NCBI GenBank assembly: GCA_052034685.1
Contig: JBPOIH010000011.1
Location: 1-64,000, forward strand
Length of the DNA stretch: 64,000 bases
Reading direction: 5' to 3'
From: CAYUUR01 sp052034685
GTDB lineage: Bacteria; Patescibacteriota; Saccharimonadia; Saccharimonadales; CAYUUR01
Below are positions 17,341 through 26,489 of this stretch, piece by piece; position 1 is the stretch's first letter; every line of letters begins with the position of its first letter. The notes below the pieces were generated by a model, which made no database searches, had not been told where the DNA came from, and saw only the letters and a list, made by a program, of their open reading frames with translations. Position numbers and translations under genes: made by a program.

Positions 17341-18786
17341 CTAGCCCTGTTGAGTCGATGCGAAGGCAGCAAGTTGATTGTCAATCCGTCGGAGGCTGGT
17401 TTCTTTGCCAAGTACAGCTAGGCTTTCAGCAAGCCCGGGGCTAGCCACCGCTTGCGTCGTTGCAATACGGACCAGACTAAACAGCACGGCAGGTTTCTGT
17501 CCACTTGATTCCAGCAGTTTATTTAGCTCTGTTTGAAGTGTTTCGGCACTAAAATCAGTCTCTGCCAAACGGTCACGACAGGCTTGAAGCAAGCTGATTA
17601 GCTCGCTCTTCTCCAGTTTTTTGAGTTGCTTGTGCTCCTCAATCAGCGCTGGGTTTACCGGCATGTCAACAAAGAAAAAGCGCGTTAGCTCTGGTAGTTC
17701 AGCAAAGAACTTGAGCCGCTCTTGGACTAAACCGAGCACTGCTTTTTTGTAGTCATCGCTAGCATCCTTTGCTTCTTCAGGCCAGAATTCGGCTACTTTA
17801 ACATATAGATCATCAAGAGATAATTGACGGATGAAGTGACCATTTGTCCAGAGCAGTCGACGTTCGTCAAACTGAGCACCGCTTTTACCGACGCGATCAA
17901 GACTGAACTTAGCAAGGAGTTCTTCAGTCGTAAATACTTCTTGTTCACTGCCGTCATTCCAGCCGAGTGTCGCCAAGAAACTCCGCATCGCTTCTGGCAG
18001 AAAGCCTTCGCGGATGTAATCAAGTACGTCTTTGGCGCCGTCGCGTTTGCTCAGTTTTTTATTGCCGTCGGGTCCCATTACGAATGGCACTGTCGCCAGT
18101 ATTGGTCGTTCCAAACCAAGCGCCTCATAGAGGTTTAGGTAATTTGGAACGCTCGCAATAAACTCTTGGCTGCGTATGATGTGGGTAATTTTCATTTCTG
18201 CGTCGTCGACAATATGTGAAAAGTTATAAGTTGGGTAACCGTCAGACTTTATCAGGATAAAATCATCGACAACCTCTGGCCCGGTGCTGATGTCACCCAT
18301 GACTTCGTCATGCCAGGTGTAGGCCTTCGGGTCAGACTTGAAGCGCAGTGGTGTGGTGCCATCCCAGGTTGGCGGGTTTTCTGGCCTGTGGTTGCGATAC
18401 AGAAAGGGCTTTTTATCCTTCTGTGCTTGTTCGCGGAAAGCCTGGACTTCTGTCGCAGTGTACGGGTCCGCGTAGGCGCGGCCGGCGGCAACGAGCTGCT
18501 TGGCCCACTTTTCGTAACTTTCGAGTCGTTCACTTTGTCGGTATGGCCCGAACTCGCCGGGCTGATCGGGACCTTCGTCATAATGCAAGCCAAGCGCCTT
18601 GAGGCTGTCCATAAGGTGCTTATCGGCGCCAGCGACTTCTCTTTTCTGGTCGGTGTCTTCGAGTCTCAGGATAAATTTGCCATCATGTTGCCGTGCGAGT
18701 AACCACGCAAAAAGCGCGGTTCTGATCCCGCCGACATGGAGTAAGCCGGTCGGGCTTGGAGCAAAGCGCGTTCTAACCTGTTTCAT
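17341..18786 (-). CDS. gltX: Glutamate--tRNA ligase
   Basis: Class I aminoacyl-tRNA synthetase charging tRNA-Glu. FAPSPTGLLHVGGIRTALF carries the HIGH-type motif (HVGG), and KKLSKRDGA is the KMSKS motif. The 481-residue length and the helical C-terminal anticodon-binding domain fit bacterial GltX. TAAAAT seven bases before ATG indicates a leaderless message. Whether it also misacylates tRNA-Gln cannot be told here; no gatCAB genes are in the window. Confidence 0.96.
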   Translation of the reverse strand: MKQVRTRFAPSPTGLLHVGGIRTALFAWLLARQHDGKFILRLEDTDQKREVAGADKHLMDSLKALGLHYDEGPDQPGEFGPYRQSERLESYEKWAKQLVAAGRAYADPYTATEVQAFREQAQKDKKPFLYRNHRPENPPTWDGTTPLRFKSDPKAYTWHDEVMGDISTGPEVVDDFILIKSDGYPTYNFSHIVDDAEMKITHIIRSQEFIASVPNYLNLYEALGLERPILATVPFVMGPDGNKKLSKRDGAKDVLDYIREGFLPEAMRSFLATLGWNDGSEQEVFTTEELLAKFSLDRVGKSGAQFDERRLLWTNGHFIRQLSLDDLYVKVAEFWPEEAKDASDDYKKAVLGLVQERLKFFAELPELTRFFFVDMPVNPALIEEHKQLKKLEKSELISLLQACRDRLAETDFSAETLQTELNKLLESSGQKPAVLFSLVRIATTQAVASPGLAESLAVLGKETSLRRIDNQLAAFASTQQG

Positions 18787-18831
18787 CAGAGGTATTTTAG
18801 CTGATTCTCGCCAAACTGTAAAAAGATGTTT

Positions 18832-19977
18832 CTACAGGCTGCTGGCAACACGCAGAAGCTGGTCGCTGTTGAGGTTGGATTTGCCGTCTATCTGGTACCA
18901 TACGCCGCCGCTTACCCATGTGGCGCTAGAGTCGTTATACATATAAATAGTACGTCCAGCTTCTTGAAAGGTTTGGTACGGCTGGTTTAAGGTGGCTACA
19001 AAGTTATTTAGTAGTGATTCGCTGTTCCACTCAGAAGGGCGTTGTGAGATCTGGAAGTTGCGTCCGTCGGTATTTGAAGCAAAGTTAATGGTAACTACCC
19101 CAGGGGCTGCCTGGACTGGTCCGCTCATGGCAAAACCAGAGGGTTGATACTCTGGCAGTCGAGCACTAAAGCCTGCTTTGTTAGCAGCCATGCGGACGGC
19201 GATGTTTGGGATATTCTGATAGGCAAAAAAACCAACCAGTAGCAGTATTGACAAACTGGCAGCAGCAGTACTTACAAAACGGCCACTTACGCCAAGTTTT
19301 CGCGCGACTTTGTGTTTTGTTTTTGTCTTAGCTAGTTTGTGCTTGGTGTGGCTGGTTGATTTTTCCATGGCCGCAGCAATACTGGACTGCGTGCTGTTGG
19401 TTCGGTTGGTCGTCGCGGCTTGTTTACTGATAGTCATTGGCGGTGCCGGTTTGTGTGCCGGTGTGATGTGCGCGGGCATAGGTGTAACTGGCAGGTGCTT
19501 GGTGGTCTTGGTGACTGGCTTTGGCCCAAACCCAAACCGGCTAATTAATGGGCTCTGTGCGATCTTGTGTGCCTGCTGGGCACGTTTTTCTTGGATTTGA
19601 GCAGGAGTAGTTACTGCATGGTCGAGTGGGGTCGATACGCCAGAGAAGGTTTTGGTGTGTGTGGCGCTGGATGGTTTCTTTACGGCGCTACGCATAAGAG
19701 TCTTTGCGGCTTGCGGTTTACGGATGGCGTGACTTGGTTTTTGTACAGTTGCTTCTGTCTTGGCTTTCGGTGTGGGCGTAGGGTGAACTGACACGGCAGA
19801 GCTACGAACGAACCCATCCATGTTTGTGCCTGCTGAGCGTTGTGGGGTTGCTTTTTTGCCGGTTGCAGCCTGATGAACGGTGACTTTAGGCTGTGGCGCT
19901 GTCTCTGACAGCATCTTGCCACTGACTGCGTCGTATTTTTTGCCGTTCAGTTCAATTACCGATTTGGTATGTGCCAC
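18832..19977 (-). CDS. Membrane protein with DUF4367-like external domain
   Basis: Residues 1-240 are a Pro/Thr/Lys/His-rich, probably disordered cytoplasmic region; a membrane helix follows near residues 245-263; the last 110 residues form a compact domain (YQPSGFAM, then ATWVSGGVWYQIDG, ending in LLRVASSL) with the pattern of the DUF4367 family, found in envelope-linked proteins. It is divergent from the PEGA protein gene. The basic tail suggests an interaction with nucleic acid or ribosomes, but that is only an inference. Confidence 0.75.
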   Translation of the reverse strand: MAHTKSVIELNGKKYDAVSGKMLSETAPQPKVTVHQAATGKKATPQRSAGTNMDGFVRSSAVSVHPTPTPKAKTEATVQKPSHAIRKPQAAKTLMRSAVKKPSSATHTKTFSGVSTPLDHAVTTPAQIQEKRAQQAHKIAQSPLISRFGFGPKPVTKTTKHLPVTPMPAHITPAHKPAPPMTISKQAATTNRTNSTQSSIAAAMEKSTSHTKHKLAKTKTKHKVARKLGVSGRFVSTAAASLSILLLVGFFAYQNIPNIAVRMAANKAGFSARLPEYQPSGFAMSGPVQAAPGVVTINFASNTDGRNFQISQRPSEWNSESLLNNFVATLNQPYQTFQEAGRTIYMYNDSSATWVSGGVWYQIDGKSNLNSDQLLRVASSL

Positions 19978-20109
19978 TTTTTTGATTACCCTCTTTTGAA
20001 TATGCTTGCGCTTGTATCTGAATAGTATGTATCTTAGCGCTCCTTGTCGTTGTCTGCAAGTAGAAACCTCCGTGACGCCTGCGCTCAGACGTGCTATAAA
20101 TTGTATTGC

Positions 20110-21573
20110 ATGGATTTTCTAGACCCATCCAAAAAAAGAAAAAACGGCATCAAGTTATTTGTTGGCTATTTACTGGTTGGAATTGCAATCGGTCTGGCCG
20201 CGCTAATCTTAATTTTCTTGTCCTATGGCTATTCACTCGACCGCAAAACAGGTAGTGTTATCCAAAACGGCATTGTCTTTGTGGCCTCTAAACCTGCTGA
20301 TGCAGAGATATTTATAAATGGCGAAAAGTACAAGGATAATACCGATGCACGCTTAGTTTTGCCGAGTGCGCAGTACAAACTAGAGATACGTAAGAATGGG
20401 TACCGAACTTGGCAGCGTGATTTTTATTTGAGCGGTGGAGAGATTCAGCGCTTTATCTATCCGTTCCTATTCCCGACTACGCTAAGCACGAGCGATGTTG
20501 ATACATTTACTGCGGCCCCGAGTATGGCATCGCAAAGCCCAGACCGTCGTTGGTTGATTGTCCAGTCCACGGCGCGTGATACAAGCTTTTCTCTTTATGA
20601 CCTGAACCAAGATGCGCCGGTTGCTCAGTCGCTTGGTTTGCCTAAAAACCTCGCAACTGCAGGTACGACAGACGTGAAGGTCGTTGAATGGGCAAATGAC
20701 AACAAGCACATCTTGCTTAAGCTGACTCATAAAAAAGGTGTAGAGTATATAATTCTCGATCGTGAGACACCTGCAAAATCACTTAATATCGCATCGACCA
20801 CTAAGAAAGTGGCAGATACAGTTACTCTACGCGACAAAAAGTTTGATGCTTGGTACATGCACGTGGCTGGCAAACGTCAACTGTTTGTTGCCAGCGTTGA
20901 CACGCCAACACCAAAGCTCCTCATAAAAGACGTTGTTGACTATAAGTCGTACGGCACAGACATCATTATGTACGCTACTGAGACAAAAGCATCTAAGGGC
21001 AAGGCGCGCATTGTGATATGGGACGATGGGCGTGCCGATGTGCTGCGTGAGGTTGCCAAAAGTAAGAAGTATTTGCTTGATGTAACGCGCTTTGATAATC
21101 AATGGTATTTTGTCGCTGGCGCAGCCTCAGACGGTAAGATATATGTATACCGAGACCCCTTTGAAGCTATACGTGCCAAAACTCCCGCCCAGCTTGTACC
21201 CGCAACAATCATGCGCCTAGATAACCCAACAAACGTGAGTTTTTCACAGAATACACGTTTTGTTGCAGCGCAAGCTGGCGGTACATTTGCGGTGTATGAC
21301 GCAGAAGCGGAGCTTGCCTATCGATACGACACTTCGCTTGGTTTTGTAGACGGCCAGAAAGCAGTATGGATGGACGGGCATCGTTTAAGTGCAGTTGTCG
21401 ATGGTAAAGTAGTCGTGTTCGATTACGACGGTATAAATATGCAGACTTTGACTGATGCCTCTACGTCCACGCTGCCATATTTCACGAACAATTACGAAAC
21501 CCTATATACAGTTGCGCCTAAGGCAAAGTCAACAGAAGCAAACCTCAAGCGCTCTAGTCTGCTCGTTAACTAG
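20110..21573 (+). CDS. PEGA-domain membrane protein with propeller-like region
   Basis: One membrane helix (about residues 17-40), then a PEGA domain (VASKPADAEIFINGEKY, LEIRKNGYRTWQRDF) and roughly 330 residues of repeated beta blades resembling a WD40/TolB-type propeller. It is thus an extracytoplasmic surface protein. ATG at 20110 is chosen over the upstream ATG at 20044 because TATAAA lies nine bases upstream and the upstream extension is Cys-rich and unlike the family. The stop lies three bases before the convergent sortase gene ends. Confidence 0.85.
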   Translation: MDFLDPSKKRKNGIKLFVGYLLVGIAIGLAALILIFLSYGYSLDRKTGSVIQNGIVFVASKPADAEIFINGEKYKDNTDARLVLPSAQYKLEIRKNGYRTWQRDFYLSGGEIQRFIYPFLFPTTLSTSDVDTFTAAPSMASQSPDRRWLIVQSTARDTSFSLYDLNQDAPVAQSLGLPKNLATAGTTDVKVVEWANDNKHILLKLTHKKGVEYIILDRETPAKSLNIASTTKKVADTVTLRDKKFDAWYMHVAGKRQLFVASVDTPTPKLLIKDVVDYKSYGTDIIMYATETKASKGKARIVIWDDGRADVLREVAKSKKYLLDVTRFDNQWYFVAGAASDGKIYVYRDPFEAIRAKTPAQLVPATIMRLDNPTNVSFSQNTRFVAAQAGGTFAVYDAEAELAYRYDTSLGFVDGQKAVWMDGHRLSAVVDGKVVVFDYDGINMQTLTDASTSTLPYFTNNYETLYTVAPKAKSTEANLKRSSLLVN

Positions 21574-21576
21574 CGC

Positions 21577-22779
21577 TTATTGCTCGTCTCCGCCACGTAG
21601 CCATGCCGTCATGCGGTTCCATAGGCTTGGTGCATTGCCTGGTACAATTTCAGCCGTTTCATCGCTTGCTTTAGCTGTACTTGCCTTGTTGCTTGTTGGA
21701 CTTGGGCTAATCTGCTCTGCTACAACGATAAGCCGGTTAATTGATGTGCCTGGCGGGTCACACGTAATGAGTGTTATTGTTGCTGGTTTGCTGGTTTTAC
21801 CAAGCACACTGACATCGCTCGGCTTAACGATCTTTTTCTCGTAGACTTTATATACGTATCTTTTGCTGTCTTTCGTTAGAATGATGGTATCGCCGGGTTG
21901 CAGGCGGTTTAGGAGTACAAATGCGAATTTATACTTGCCCTGGTTGAGGATGTTGTTGCTGGAGTGCCCTACGATGACGGCGTTCCCCTTCTCTCCTGGG
22001 TTAGAGGTTGTGGCGTAGTGGACAACACCGCGCTCCAACGAATTCTGGATCGCGGACTCCTTGATGCTAGGTTCATCGTAAACGACCGGTATCTCGACGT
22101 TGATTTTAGGAATGATAACTTTTGGTTCTGGGCCGACCGCCGTACTGCTTGGGTCAATGATAATTGGCGTATTGCTAACGGCTTTACTTGGGGTGATAAA
22201 TGGCGCAATGAAGCGTTCATTGAAGAAACCAAAGAGCATAACGAGTAGTACGGTTGCACCAATGCCAAGCCCAAAGAAAACTGACTGCATATGTTGCTTG
22301 CGGCTAAGCTTTTTGTTGCTCACCGCATTGCGTGCGATGCGTCTTTTTAGGTCGCCAACGCTGGTTGGCTTGGAGGACGAATCATGTTTTTTGTCAGCTG
22401 ATGTTTTGTGACGTGGTGCGTGGTCTGGTTCAGCCGGCTGGGGCGTAGTAGTTGCTGGCTGTTTCGTGCGATCGTTTGTGTCGTAGAATTCTTGCCAGAC
22501 TTGGTGTTTTTCTGTATCAGGCAGACTTTGGTAATACTCATGCCATGCTGTCTGGATCTCTGGCTGTGATTTACCAGAAGCGATAAGCTCGTGCATGTAT
22601 CGTTGGTGTTTGCTGCGGTGGTCGGATGATTCTGCTAGTACGGCTTCTTTTTTGGCGCTAGGTTCTTCGCCGTATAAGGCGCTGATTTTTTGCCGGATAA
22701 CTTGGGCAGCCAAGTCACCGTCGTGATTAGGTGCACGGTTAGTTGTTGGCTGTGTTGATGATGTGTCGTCTGGGTTCAT
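21577..22779 (-). CDS. Sortase family transpeptidase
   Basis: A long charged N-terminal region (1-190) and one membrane helix (about 192-212) precede the sortase fold. The catalytic residues are visible: His in VIVGHSS, Cys in TLITCDPPG, and Arg in SINRLIVVAE. The spacing resembles class D/E sortases. A likely substrate with an LPSTG tail is encoded at 34058-34684. The N-terminal extension is longer than in most sortases and may be regulatory. Confidence 0.92.
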   Translation of the reverse strand: MNPDDTSSTQPTTNRAPNHDGDLAAQVIRQKISALYGEEPSAKKEAVLAESSDHRSKHQRYMHELIASGKSQPEIQTAWHEYYQSLPDTEKHQVWQEFYDTNDRTKQPATTTPQPAEPDHAPRHKTSADKKHDSSSKPTSVGDLKRRIARNAVSNKKLSRKQHMQSVFFGLGIGATVLLVMLFGFFNERFIAPFITPSKAVSNTPIIIDPSSTAVGPEPKVIIPKINVEIPVVYDEPSIKESAIQNSLERGVVHYATTSNPGEKGNAVIVGHSSNNILNQGKYKFAFVLLNRLQPGDTIILTKDSKRYVYKVYEKKIVKPSDVSVLGKTSKPATITLITCDPPGTSINRLIVVAEQISPSPTSNKASTAKASDETAEIVPGNAPSLWNRMTAWLRGGDEQ

Positions 22780-22907
22780 AAAAATGCCGCGTCTCTTTGC
22801 GCGATACTCTAATTATAGTACAATAGCCCCTGATATTAACAGAGATGTTTTGCTTGTGCTTGATTATCTCTTTGTGTGTATCTGTACTTTTCTAGGTTCC
22901 CTATCGC

Positions 22908-23239
22908 GGGCGAGTGGTGGGTTTGTGCGAAGCACAACAAGAAAACAATTGTATACGCGCCGCGTAACTCGTCCGCAAAGACGCTAAACTAACCTTCACA
23001 ATTCAGTTCATAATCAAGGGCGAGTGGCGGGTCTGTGTGAAACACAGCCCAAGAAAAATTGTATACGCGCCGCGTAACTCGTCCGCAAAGACGCTAAACT
23101 AACCTTCACAACTAGACTACATAACCGCGGGCGAGTGGCGGGTTTGTGTGCAACACAACAAGAAAGTAATTGTATACGCGCCGCGTAACTCGTCCGCAAA
23201 GACACTAAACTATGCTTAACAACTAGACTATATTACCGC
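22908..23239 (+). repeat. Three tandem ~111-bp units carrying the tRNA-Leu 5' end
   Basis: Units begin at 22908, 23018 and 23129 (periods 110 and 111), and the real tRNA-Leu begins exactly 111 bases after the third. Each starts with GGGCGAGTGGYGG like the tRNA, carries GTATACGCGC like its D arm, and ends the folded part with CTCGTCC, which pairs with GGGCGAG. Inside are two hairpins; the first differs between units with compensating changes (TTGTGC/GCACAA, CTGTGT/ACACAG, TTGTGT/ACACAA). The second is TACGC-GCC-GCGTA. Confidence 0.85.
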
Positions 23240-23324
23240 GGGCGAGTGGCGGAACTGGTATACGCGCACGACTCAAAATCGTGTTCCTTACGGATTGAGG
23301 GTTCGATTCCCTCCTCGCCCACCA
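23240..23324 (+). tRNA. tRNA-Leu (CAA)
   Basis: Acceptor GGGCGAG/CTCGCCC, anticodon arm CACGA-CTCAAAA-TCGTG with CAA at 34-36, long variable arm, T arm GAGGG-TTCGATT-CCCTC, and encoded CCA at 23322-23324. A TATATT lies a few bases upstream of the 5' end. Confidence 0.95.
23308..23324 (+). repeat. tRNA-Leu 3' end, left copy of direct repeat
   Basis: The 17 bases TCCCTCCTCGCCCACCA recur in the same orientation at 23470-23486. A tRNA 3' end duplicated this way is the usual footprint of site-specific integration. Confidence 0.7.
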
Positions 23325-23363
23325 ATCTAAATGCCGGCCTGTGTGCCGGCTTTTAGATTGGTG
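23320..23363. terminator. Bidirectional terminator overlapping the tRNA-Leu CCA
   Basis: CACCAATCTAAA followed by a mismatch and GCCGGC pairs with GCCGGC and TTTAGATTGGTG around a CTGTGT loop. The base of the stem includes the CCA of the tRNA. It can end transcripts from either side. Confidence 0.75.
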
Positions 23364-23486
23364 AATGAAGCGAATCGAACCCGTACGGCGCAGCCGGGGT
23401 TCGTTCATGAGGAGCTCACGCAGGAGCTTGCTCTGAGTAAGCGACGAAATGCGAGGGCAAAGCCCGAGGTCCCTCCTCGCCCACCA
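23325..23486. mobile_element. Mini-element after tRNA-Leu, bounded by a tRNA 3'-end direct repeat
   Basis: The 145 bases between the tRNA and the second copy of its 3' end (23470-23486) encode no protein. They hold the bidirectional hairpin and, read on the minus strand, a core GCTCCTGCG...TGAACGAACC plus a T-loop-like GGTTCGATTC. The same core is found next to tRNA-Ser and at three other places. This matches a very small non-autonomous integrated element; a structured antisense RNA is the alternative. Confidence 0.45.
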
Positions 23487-23491
23487 AGAGG

Positions 23492-24481
23492 CTAGCCAAG
23501 AATTTCTAGGAGTTGATCGGTTCTGCGGTTGAGTCGTTCAGTGACCGCACTGTCACCAACGCTGCTTTCTCCTGCGAGCATTGCTTCGTGTTCGAATACG
23601 CACTCTTCAATAACTTTCAGTGGACTTATCCACGCAGTACCTCTGTCGTACTGCAAGGCGAGGTCTCTAGTAGCGATGACTGTAGTGATATCTTCAGCGT
23701 ATATGTCTTCTGTTCGGACGGCTTTGACCTGTATCTTATAGGCCGGATAGAACTGATAAGAAGCGTCATCTTGTGTCAGGCCTAGTATGTCATATGCTGT
23801 TCGTGGCTCTCCGTATTTGCTAAATTTCACATCTTCACTAAACACCGCCGGTCGCACAAACCAACTTCCGTCACCAACTGCTTGTAGACTGAACCTTTCA
23901 AGCACCAATGATACGGCTTGCTCGGCAGCGAGTCCCCAAAAATCACTTGTTCGCTCTGCGTCTTCATTGTCTTTGTAGTACTGCTGAGAATTAGCGATCA
24001 ATTGTGACACATTAAGGTTACGATGGTGTGCAGCTCGCAATAGTTCGGGATCCATCCTTGTTTGGGTAGGAGTTAACTGTTCGAAGATATCCATATGGGC
24101 AAGCAATACTGCTGCTCTTGCAGTTGAATCACACGAGAATATTTCGCCTTCTGAAACGAGGGCCTGTTGCATATTGTGTCGCGCCTGTCCAAGGAATGCA
24201 CTGCGGGATCCGTCGTCTGTTTGCATGGCTATATCAAGATACATTGCACCACTGCGCGCCAGAGCTTCACTCGTTCCTTGCCCCTCGAGTTCATAGACAA
24301 CCTGGAGCCTTTCGCTATTATCGGCCGCATCAGCATATCTTTTGGCAAGCTCTTTTGGGGTGGCTGTATGTGCAGGCGCCTTTTCTCCGGCCGCTCCATG
24401 ATACGTCTGGTAGTGACGCTTTCGAAGCCTATCTCTCTGTTTCTGCGTTTTCGTGTAGCCGTTAGAATTGTGCTTTGACAT
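23492..24481 (-). CDS. Hypothetical protein (329 residues)
   Basis: A soluble protein I do not recognise. The first 45 residues are very basic (KTQKQRDRLRKRHYQ), suggesting nucleic-acid or ribosome contact; the middle is helical; the end has mixed alpha/beta character. The start at 24481 is preferred over 24502 because TATAAT lies six bases upstream. It ends six bases after the mini-element repeat. Confidence 0.75.
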   Translation of the reverse strand: MSKHNSNGYTKTQKQRDRLRKRHYQTYHGAAGEKAPAHTATPKELAKRYADAADNSERLQVVYELEGQGTSEALARSGAMYLDIAMQTDDGSRSAFLGQARHNMQQALVSEGEIFSCDSTARAAVLLAHMDIFEQLTPTQTRMDPELLRAAHHRNLNVSQLIANSQQYYKDNEDAERTSDFWGLAAEQAVSLVLERFSLQAVGDGSWFVRPAVFSEDVKFSKYGEPRTAYDILGLTQDDASYQFYPAYKIQVKAVRTEDIYAEDITTVIATRDLALQYDRGTAWISPLKVIEECVFEHEAMLAGESSVGDSAVTERLNRRTDQLLEILG

Positions 24482-24502
24482 CCACCTATTATAAAACAAC
24501 AA

Positions 24503-25288
24503 CTAGATATTTGTCAAAGATGTGGTCAGCGCTTCAAAGAGTTTGGCGGGATGCTGGATCTGCCACACGCTCGCGTTTGCGGCGGTCTTGAGTCGCCAGA
24601 TCTCGTCGCTATGTGGAGTGGTGCTCACCTGTCCATTTACGGCTACAAAAAGCTGGTCAACATGTTGCACGATTATGTTTGCCGATTTGCTGGCGGTAAA
24701 TTCGTGAAGCCAGGCTGCTAACTGCACAAGACCCATCTGGTACTGGATAGGCTCAGGGTACTTGGCTTTCTGAGCCAGCTGCTGCAGTTGGCTGAGTGAC
24801 GCTACTATAGTCGTGTCTGGTCTGTCAAACAGTGTATCTGGGTGCGAATAGAAGTAGTCGATAGCGTCGCGCGTTACAATCATTGGATGAGTAGTTTTTT
24901 GCAGGAAACTTTCTAATAGAACAGCTGTTTCGCTGTTGCGCCCGAGCTCGCCAGTAATCAGGATCCCGTCTGCCCATTGTGCATGTTCAAGCAGCTCGGC
25001 TAGGGCGCGCTTGGCAAGGCTGCCGCTTGGTGTGCTCGGCAAGAAGTAGGCGTTTTCTAGGAAGGTGCCAACGGTTTTCTGTAGGCAGTCAGGCAGGGCG
25101 ACACGGATACTTCCAATACCGGCTTTGGTTGCCATCTGATATGCCTCGGCAGGTGCTGCAAAACCATGTGCGTTGCCGCCAACAATCAGCAATTTACCTG
25201 CTGCATGCTTCGTCTCCGGCTTGCTCCAGATTAGGTCAGGAAACAGCGGCTTGTCGGTTGATTGTTTATGCCAGTAGGTATTTTCCAT
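24503..25288 (-). CDS. NAD(P)H-hydrate dehydratase-like (YjeF C-terminal/ribokinase-like fold)
   Basis: GKLLIVGGNAHGFAAPAEAYQMA near residues 32-54 resembles the opening of ADP-dependent NAD(P)H-hydrate dehydratase domains (GxxLVIGGSxxYxGA), and GIGSIRVALP follows as in that family. The later NTPGE and GxGD signatures that mark the active site are not evident, so it may be a divergent or inactive member. The start at 25288 lies inside the end of the upstream HAD gene (23-base overlap), so the two are coupled. Confidence 0.55.
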   Translation of the reverse strand: MENTYWHKQSTDKPLFPDLIWSKPETKHAAGKLLIVGGNAHGFAAPAEAYQMATKAGIGSIRVALPDCLQKTVGTFLENAYFLPSTPSGSLAKRALAELLEHAQWADGILITGELGRNSETAVLLESFLQKTTHPMIVTRDAIDYFYSHPDTLFDRPDTTIVASLSQLQQLAQKAKYPEPIQYQMGLVQLAAWLHEFTASKSANIIVQHVDQLFVAVNGQVSTTPHSDEIWRLKTAANASVWQIQHPAKLFEALTTSLTNI

Positions 25289-25976
25289 CTTGCGCCTCCA
25301 GTTCATATATGACGTTTTTACGTTCCACGACTATCTTCCAGCCCTGCTCTTTTGCTAAGCTGTAGAGTTTCTGGTCAGGGTTAAAAGCAATGGGGTTTTC
25401 AACCATCTCTAGCATTGGTGCATCACTCTGACTGTCGCCAACTGCATAGCTGCCATCAAAGCTGAGTCTATTGTCGGTGATTATCTGCTGCAATCGGGCT
25501 TTTTTGTCAGTGCTGGCAATGGCCGCTTCACCCGTAAACTTACCTTCATGACGTTCATATGTGGAGCCTTGCCAGACGTCGAAGCCATATTCTTTGGCAA
25601 TTTGCTCGACCAGTTCTTGATGTGAACCAGAAATAGCAATCAGCACATAGTCTTGTCGCTTAAGTTCGGTAATGAGGTCTCGTGTGTAGGTGTATACCTG
25701 TGCTTTGTATTCCTGAATAATCTCCCCGACGGCGGTATCAAACTGTTCCGTACTCAGCAGTGGCAAAGCTTGGCTGTAAACGCCAATAAGTGCCCGCTCG
25801 TAGTCGTGAAAGGCGTCAGGGTGTTCGCGGCGCTTCCAGTGCATTCGTGCCTGGTCAAGCTGCCCTTTAGCATCCTCGCCAAGCAAGCCCTTCTTGGCCA
25901 GCCGATCAACCACTGCGTGGTACAACTGCCACCGGATCAACGTCCCATCAATATCAAACACCGCAAACCTCTGCAT
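25266..25976 (-). CDS. HAD-superfamily phosphatase (subfamily IB, SerB-like)
   Basis: Motif I FDIDGTLI at residues 7-14 holds the nucleophile Asp; motif II is ISGSHQE near 115; motif IV VGDSQSDAPML near 197 coordinates Mg. The cap is the helical type inserted after motif I, as in SerB/CicA proteins. At 236 residues it matches HAD-IB enzymes. TATACT six bases before ATG indicates a leaderless message. Substrate is unknown. Confidence 0.9.
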   Translation of the reverse strand: MQRFAVFDIDGTLIRWQLYHAVVDRLAKKGLLGEDAKGQLDQARMHWKRREHPDAFHDYERALIGVYSQALPLLSTEQFDTAVGEIIQEYKAQVYTYTRDLITELKRQDYVLIAISGSHQELVEQIAKEYGFDVWQGSTYERHEGKFTGEAAIASTDKKARLQQIITDNRLSFDGSYAVGDSQSDAPMLEMVENPIAFNPDQKLYSLAKEQGWKIVVERKNVIYELEAQDGKYLLA

Positions 25977-25991
25977 ATAGCTAGTATACGC

Positions 25992-26489
25992 CTATTGCTT
26001 GATCGGTAGGTAGTGGTCAAGCAAGTTTTGCTCGGCTGGATTCATTTCAAGGAAGCGTTTATCATTGTCGAACTGTATCGCAAATTCCTGAATCTCTGGC
26101 ACATCTGGTGATAGCGCAGCGGGCACCCATAGACGATCAGCAGGCCACATTTGGTCATAAGGTAGGTTATTTGTTGCAAACCACGCGGGCTTCATCTCAT
26201 CTTTTTCAACTGCGACACCGCTAAAGTCGTCTGTCACGTAGGCCATGCTGACGACACCAAGTTCCCCGCCAAAAGAAAACAGGAGACGTCCAACGAGCCG
26301 AAGACTATTTACTTCTATACCTGATTCCTCGCGTGTTTCACGAATCGCTGCCTCCTGAAATGCTTCGTCTTTGTCGAGCTTTCCGCCAAAACCGTTCCAC
26401 CAGCCCTCTCCGAAGCCGCGCTTCTTCATGCCGAGCAATACTTGGTCGTCCCGTAATGGAAAAACAATGGTTGTTCGAAGCGGTTCCAT
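25992..26489 (-). CDS. NUDIX hydrolase (8-oxo-dGTPase-like)
   Basis: The Nudix box GGKLDKDEAFQEAAIRETREE with ESG is complete (residues about 36-58). The surrounding sequence (KRGFGEGWWNGFGGKL) resembles MTH1-type enzymes that sanitise oxidised purine nucleotides. Length 165 residues. Its start codon overlaps the stop of xth (TAATG), so oxidised-nucleotide clean-up and abasic-site repair are one transcript. Confidence 0.92.
   Translation of the reverse strand: MEPLRTTIVFPLRDDQVLLGMKKRGFGEGWWNGFGGKLDKDEAFQEAAIRETREESGIEVNSLRLVGRLLFSFGGELGVVSMAYVTDDFSGVAVEKDEMKPAWFATNNLPYDQMWPADRLWVPAALSPDVPEIQEFAIQFDNDKRFLEMNPAEQNLLDHYLPIKQ

Noticed and set aside
22908..23239. The tandem units as a CRISPR array
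   Set aside because: Only three units of ~111 bases, nearly identical throughout with no unique spacers, no cas genes, and clear tRNA-Leu sequence in each unit.
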